DNA from: Leptasterias polaris
Taxonomy: Eukaryota; Echinodermata; Asteroidea; Forcipulatida; Asteriidae
Direction of reading: 5' to 3'
DNA length: 64,000 nt
Assembly (NCBI GenBank): GCA_037783415.1
Contig: JAZGTN010000006.1
Location: 496,001-560,000 of the forward strand
The notes under the pieces are model-generated. The model saw only the letters and a list, made by a program, of their open reading frames with translations, ran no database searches and had not been told where the DNA came from. Each line of letters starts with the position of its first letter. Positions within the stretch are counted from its first letter, which is position 1. A program made the position numbers and the translations under genes. Below are positions 58,713 through 64,000 of this stretch, piece by piece.

Positions 58713-59363
58713 GTAAGCATTATCAAAACAATTGTGTAGTTTAACTGCTCACTGGAAAATCATTCCCCATGAATGTGGATAAATATACATTTTCACATGT
58801 GTGTTGCCAGAACAAGTTGGCATATAATGTCAGGAAACAACAATAAAGTGGTACACTTTATTGCCTTGCCTGTCATACATTTCCAAACAACAGTGGGCTT
58901 TGTAATCGCACCATTCAGTTACATGTACATTTACATAAACCTGTGAACAAATTGTCAAATGAGATGGTCAAATTTTTGTTCGTAAAATGGAACCTATGTG
59001 GCTACTTGTACAGCGTACATGATCATTAGTTTGCATCACCCTTATGGGCATAAACAAGCGGGGACTTGCTGGCCATGGCAGTTTTCTGTGAGTAAGCAGT
59101 GCAAAGTACATTTTAAACTAGCATAGTCAACTTGTCAACTCGTCGTAACTAGAATGGGGGGTGTTTCTTTGTGCTGGAGGGACAACGGTTAAACTGCACA
59201 TTTGCAGGGTATCGTTTTCATTTTGAAATGTTGGCACCTCTGCAATGTCAGCAGCCGTGCTTCAGACAAACCAAACAAACTGTCTGCCGCCACCAAGTGT
59301 CCTTAAAGTCAATCATTATAATTCTCATCCATTGGATTGTTTTTTTTCTTCTTCAATTTTCAG
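58713..59363 (+). other. Receptor intron 3
   Basis: The 651-bp intron runs from GTAAGC to TTCTTCAATTTTCAG. The reading frame of exon 4 is open backwards to 59171, but the strong acceptor at 59363 and the matching phase argue that this part is not translated. Confidence 0.8.
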
Positions 59364-59584
59364 CGGGGCTAAGGGAGTCCGCCTCGACCTATGATGTCGT
59401 GTACCTTGTCATGGCAGTCCTGGGGCCCTTCTTTGCTCTCATTGTCGGCATATCCTTCGCCGTCTTCATGTACCGCTGGATGCATAAGAAGAGATTACGA
59501 GAGCTGAACACAAACGATGAGGAGTATGCCCAACATGCTCCCCATGATCTCAGAGCTGTCCCAGCAGGCGACAGCACACTAAAG
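59364..59584 (+). CDS. ACVR1: ACVR1-like type I receptor, transmembrane and juxtamembrane exon
   Basis: Completing a serine codon, the exon encodes a short stalk, a 23-25 residue hydrophobic segment (VVYLVMAVLGPFFALIVGIS onwards), a basic stop-transfer stretch (YRWMHKKRLREL) and the cytoplasmic LNTNDEEY...AGDSTLK segment. In ACVR1/ALK2 the corresponding LN--D-EY and GDSTL residues immediately precede the glycine-serine activation loop. It ends in phase 0 at 59584 before the donor GTTTGA. The GS loop and Ser/Thr kinase domain are not found up to 64000, so the gene is cut by the window edge. Confidence 0.88.
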
Positions 59585-61356
59585 GTTTGAGCATTCTACC
59601 TATTTTTCCCCCCCAAAGACCTGTTTCAGGTTTGGCAATAAGCAGACGGATACAAATAACTGCCACAAATACTTAGTTCTTCTGTGAACAATCTCCCCTG
59701 TTTAAACATTAGCAAAATCCTACTCAAAATGTATCAGTTGCTACGCAATATTTAGCATTCAATGTGCACAAAACATATTCTGTCTAAAATGTTTTGCTGG
59801 ACAACATCGTCCCCTATTCTTATAACTTGCTCCCATGCCAAAAATCTAATTAAGTATATGACATGATGATTACTAGAGCATGCTAGTCGAAACATTAGGG
59901 ACAATTAATAACTCACTCCGCGGCAGTGAACTTAATAACGTGAAGTCCCCTTGATTCACAAAGCGAAAGTAGTAGTCCTGGCTGATTTTCTACCTTCCTC
60001 AGGTAGTACCTAATCAGAACTAAGAAGTCTCCTGAATTCTGATATATCTACTCCGTGGCAATAGAATAAATAGCAAGACAAGTTGTCAAGAACAAATCTA
60101 CACAGCAAAGTAGATAAATACACAAGGTGTTACCACAAACTGAATATGCATTGGTACCACACCATGCAGTGTCTCAAGACCCATGACATGGTTGAAACAT
60201 AAGATTTGAGGCATTGCATGGTGGAGTATCGGTGTGGCTTTGATTTATGGAAACACCAGGCGGTATTTTCTACTATCGATGAGTAGATTTAGTTCTGACA
60301 ACTCGTCCTGCGTTGTTCTGAAATAACATTTTCTGCTGTTTACAATTGTACCTACTGCTACAGAGTAGAATGAGGAAACTGCAGGTTTCCGTGAAAGGCA
60401 GATCTTTTGTTTTGTTAACACAGGCATGCAACTTTTCCGGTGATTTCCTCTTTGTCTCTTAAATAAAAGTGCTATACAAAAACTTGAAAACACTGTGCAA
60501 AGTTAGGTGTAGTTGGATATTTACTTATGTTTTTACAGCAGTAATATTCCCTTTAACGTTGCCGATGGGTTTATCATGGCATTCTGAATGTTTGAAATGG
60601 TCTGGTTTTCAGCTCTGTGTTCGCACACGCCAATAATGTCAAACATCCAAGTATCTGCAAAACCAATAATCTATCGAGAGAAGTTCAACATATTTGTCAC
60701 ATTGCAATATTCATGGCCTAATTGTTCATTGTATTATCATTTGTCAACGAGCAAGCAGCCCCCCCCCCCTTCTCTCCCCTCTCTTGGCAACCCTCTGGTC
60801 AGTGACCTAAAGTAACCAGCAGATTGCTTAGCTATACGTGATCTCTCTTCTGTCACACAGTCCGACTCTCTACGTAAGTGGCCTGGCACGGTCTAGTCAG
60901 ATTTTAATAAACCTCAGAGGGCACACATCCGTCTTGAATGTTACGCTGGCTCCAAGCGACATGCATCAAAAACCAACACTGTTTAGTCATCACAATTTCA
61001 CTTGAGAGTTTCAAGGGAGTGATGATAGATGTAGGGGGGGGGTCGCAAGCAGCTTCATAGCACTACTTAACACAGACCACACTTTATCTGAGCTACATGT
61101 ACGCACACACGTAGAACAATATGTAAATTGAGTTTTATAGATATGATTAAAAATGCTGCTCAGTAAAGTTATTTTTAAAGCAAATATAAGTGGGGGTACA
61201 TTCATGACTTAGCATTTCAGCTGACAATTTGCTGTTGCAAAGGAAAGTGGTTCTGTGCGTGACAACTGTTTGCCAACACAAGATAACTTTGCTTTCAATA
61301 GCAAAGACAGTGTTACAAGCTAGGATGTAGAGAATTTTATTTTTATTTTTTTGTCA
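59585..61356 (+). other. Receptor intron 4, first part
   Basis: No exon is supported. A C-rich run lies at 60759-60769. At 60861-60873 a 13-base segment TCCGACTCTCTAC sits between TCTGTCACACAG and GTAAGTGG, a perfect pair of splice sites, but it does not fit an expected receptor segment. Confidence 0.5.
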
Positions 61357-61473
61357 GGGCCTTTTTCATGGCTCTGCTTACTGTAAGCGAAAAATCGGCA
61401 CTTAAGGAAGCAGGAGAAAATTTGGTGCTTAACATAAGCGTACTTCGCAGGTTAACAAAAAAATGTTGCTTGA
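61357..61473. mobile_element. Family B MITE, left half
   Basis: It begins GGGCCTTTTTCATGGCTCTG and follows the left 110 bp of family B (TAAGCGAAAAATCGGCACTTA, GGTGCTTAACATAAGC). It stops at the start of MITE E, which may have inserted into it. Confidence 0.75.
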
Positions 61474-61971
61474 AGAGGGGCTCCAAGGTCAAATTCAGTT
61501 TTGTGATGCACTCATTTTTTTCAGTCCTTATAAAACTTATAAGTCTCTGACCTCGCGTTAAAATAGTGTAAAATGCCACTGTTTTTGATACCCTTCAAGT
61601 GCAATTTTTGTCAAATCCAAAAAGGTTTGATAACATCACATTTCAAATAAACGGTCTGTTAATTTTTGCACAGATAATTTTCAATTCATTCCTGAATGTT
61701 GATGATATTCAATCAAAACAGGCACTGAATTTGACTTTCCTATTGGTGCAGAAATTCCTCTTTGGAATTCACAAACCCATTTGCTTTTGTTGTCCGATGA
61801 AATGTTTCAAATTTTGCTCTGAAAGAGTCTCAAATAAGTTGACATTTTACGCCATTTTAGAATGAGATTAGAGACTTGTAATTTTGTCAGCACTTTCATG
61901 AGGACTCTATCTGTTGGAAAATGAGTGCATCACAAAACTGACAAAACTGCATTTGACCTTTGACCACCTCT
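61474..61971. mobile_element. MITE family E, 498 bp
   Basis: The left AGAGGGGCTCCAAGGTCAAA and right TTTGACCTTTGACCACCTCT are terminal inverted repeats that continue inward with CAGTTTTGTGATGCACTCATT and AATGAGTGCATCACAAAACTG. It is non-coding. An older copy lies at 24609-25103. Confidence 0.85.
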
Positions 61972-62490
61972 CTGATGTAACTAAGCAAAGAATTACAAAA
62001 AAAGACTGCACGCAAGAAAAAAAAGAAATTATTTCAATGTAATGTTACGCTACGCTGAGATCCCAAATCTCTTCCACAACGTCTGAAAGTTGACTGTGCT
62101 TTAACGAGCTGTAAATATAGAGCAAGGGTTTGTGTTGTTGTTACCTCCTGCGGTTAACCATTGGCAGAGATAGGGAATTTATACATGAGTAAGCAAAATC
62201 AACACTATGGCAATGAGTTAAAAATAAAAAGGGGCTATATGTACTCGGTGAAGCTTTCATATGACTGGCATTTTTTTATGCCCTCTTTCAATTTTTAATG
62301 TATCGCTTCATGAGCAGATACAGGATGGAAAAGGAAGGAGGTTTGGGGAACGCAGTAACTTGGGCCGATATATAAAGGGTACTTGCATTTATAGCCACTG
62401 TGTGGTTCATGATGTGAAACTTTCTCAGTACCGCTGACTTTTGACCTCTGACTTTTGCCCTACACGGTATAGCTTCTTGATGCAGAAAGG

Positions 62491-63830
62491 TTTTTAAAAC
62501 AAACTCTCGCATTAGGGACGAGTATTTAAAACAAACTCTCACATTAGGGATGAGTATTTAAAACAAACTCTCGCATTAGGGATGAGTATTTAAAACAAAC
62601 TCTCGCATTAGGGATGAGTATTTAAAACAAACACTCACATTAGGGATGAGTATTTAAAACAAACTCTGGCATTAGGGATGAGTATTTAAAACAAACTCTG
62701 GCATTAGGGATGAGTATTTAAAACAAACTCTCGCATTAGGGATGAGTATTTAAAACAAACTCGCATTAGGGATGAGTATTTAAAACAAACTCTGGCATTA
62801 GGGATGAGTATTTAAAACAAACTCTCGCATTTGGGATGAGTATTTAAAACAAACTCTGGCATTAGGGACGAGTATTTAAAACAAACTCTCACATTAGGAA
62901 TGAGTATTTAAAACAAACTCTCGCATTAGGGACGAGTATTTAAAACAAACTCTCACATTAGGGATGAGTATTTAAAACAAACTCGCATTAGGGATGAGTA
63001 TTTAAAACAAACTCTGGCATTAGGGATGAGTATTTAAAACAAACTCTCGCATTAGGGATGAGTATTTAAAACAAACTCTCACATTAGGGATGAGTATTTA
63101 AAACAAACTCTCGCATTAGGGATGAGTATTTAAAACAAACTCTGGCATTAGGGATGAGTATTTAAAACAAACTCTCGCATTAGGGATGAGTATTTAAAAC
63201 AAACTCTCGCATTAGGGATGAGTATTTAAAACAAACTCTGGCATTAGGGATGAGTATTTAAAACAAACTCTCGCATTTGGGATGAGTATTTAAAACAAAC
63301 TCTGGCATTAGGGATGAGTATTTAAAACAAACTCTCGCATTAGGGATGAGTATTTAAAACAAACTCTGGCATTAGGGATGAGTATTTAAAACAAACTCTC
63401 ACATTAGGGATGAGTATTTAAAACAAACTCTGGCATTAGGGATGAGTATTTAAAACAAACTCTCGCATTAGGGATGAGTATTTAAAACAAACTCTCGCAT
63501 TTGGGATGAGTATTTAAAACAAACTCACATTAGGGATGAGTATTTAAAACAAACTCTCGCATTTAGGATGAGTATTTAAAACAAACTCTCGCATTAGGGA
63601 GGAGTATTTAAAACAAACTCGCACTAGGGATGAATATTAAAATGACAAACTCTCGCATTAGAGATGAATATTAAAATGACAAACTCTCGCTTCAGGGATG
63701 AAGATTTAAATGACAAACTATGACATCAGGAATGAGTATTTAAGTGACAAACTCACTGGGATGAGTTTTTTAATGACAAATGCTTAGATCAGCAATGGGT
63801 ATTTAAATGATGGACTTTTTCACATTAGGC
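62491..63830 (+). repeat. Minisatellite, 32-bp unit, about 36 clear copies plus decayed ones
   Basis: The unit GAGTATTTAAAACAAACTCT + CGCATTAGGGAT repeats head to tail. Copies differ mainly at the bases after AAACTC, which read TCG, TCA, TGG or a 2-bp deletion, and at GGGATG/GGGACG/TGGGATG. From about 63610 the units diverge (ATTAAAATGACAAACTC) and fade by 63830. Its place between the juxtamembrane exon and the missing kinase exons makes it an intronic array of the receptor gene. Confidence 0.95.
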
Positions 63831-64000
63831 ACAAATAAAACGAGTTAATTAAAGAGTTTTTCTTCTTCTGAGTAAACAGAGTATACATATATCAGTATGG
63901 TTAAATTTGGTTTCATTTTTTTGTGCTAGTTCATTCTCCGCCCTCCCACCAAGGAATAGAGAGGCAGTCACTGTCCGGTTACAAACACCCTGTAACTAAT

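Noticed and set aside
59171..59363. Upstream extension of the transmembrane exon frame
   Set aside because: A strong acceptor at 59363 and exact phase agreement with the previous exon show that the open frame before it is intronic.
62491..63830. CRISPR-like array
   Set aside because: Units are directly tandem without unique spacers and the context is a metazoan intron. It is a minisatellite.

Overview
The window is metazoan nuclear DNA, AT-rich and intron-rich, dominated by interspersed repeats. I read it as a marine invertebrate deuterostome, most likely an echinoderm (an asteroid is plausible). The reasons are the short inverted-repeat elements that open with GGGCCCAATTTCAT, tRNA-derived SINEs whose tails share LINE 3' ends, very frequent GTACATGTAC-type palindromes, and an invertebrate-looking BMP/activin type I receptor gene. 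Nothing prokaryotic is present: no operons, Shine-Dalgarno sites or CRISPR arrays. Almost all short open frames are chance frames in repeats or introns.

Two protein-coding loci can be supported. (1) At 28601-35102 there is a structurally complete P-superfamily DNA transposon of 6502 bp. It has a perfect 8-bp target duplication, terminal inverted repeats identical over the outer 51 bp, and a three-exon gene whose splice phases match and give an unbroken 885-residue THAP-domain transposase (THAP9/P-element type). It looks recently mobile and perhaps autonomous. (2) From about 54.6 kb to beyond the right edge lies the 5' half of a type I TGF-beta/BMP receptor of the ACVR1 (ALK2) class. Three exons encode the cysteine-rich ectodomain, the membrane segment and the juxtamembrane stretch up to the GS domain, plus a less certain first coding exon. 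The GS and kinase exons must lie beyond 64000. A 5' untranslated exon near 43.4-43.7 kb is possible.

Layout: 0-12 kb is gene-free with dispersed repeats, including a 1385-bp non-autonomous hAT-like element with an 8-bp duplication. 12-28 kb holds tRNA-like palindromic repeats, SINEs, LINE 3' fragments, several MITE families and nested insertions (20.6-21.4 kb shows three layers). 28.6-35.1 kb is the P element. 35-54 kb is mainly repeats, with a 392-bp PIF/Harbinger-like MITE, a SINE and small palindromic elements. 54-62 kb is the receptor gene with repeats in its introns. 62.49-63.83 kb is a minisatellite of 32-bp units, inside what should be an intron of the receptor gene.

Functionally the receptor gene is the host component (cell-surface BMP/activin signalling). 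The P element is an independent mobile unit. The remaining elements (hAT-like, Harbinger-like, palindromic MITEs, SINEs) are non-autonomous and would depend on enzymes encoded elsewhere.
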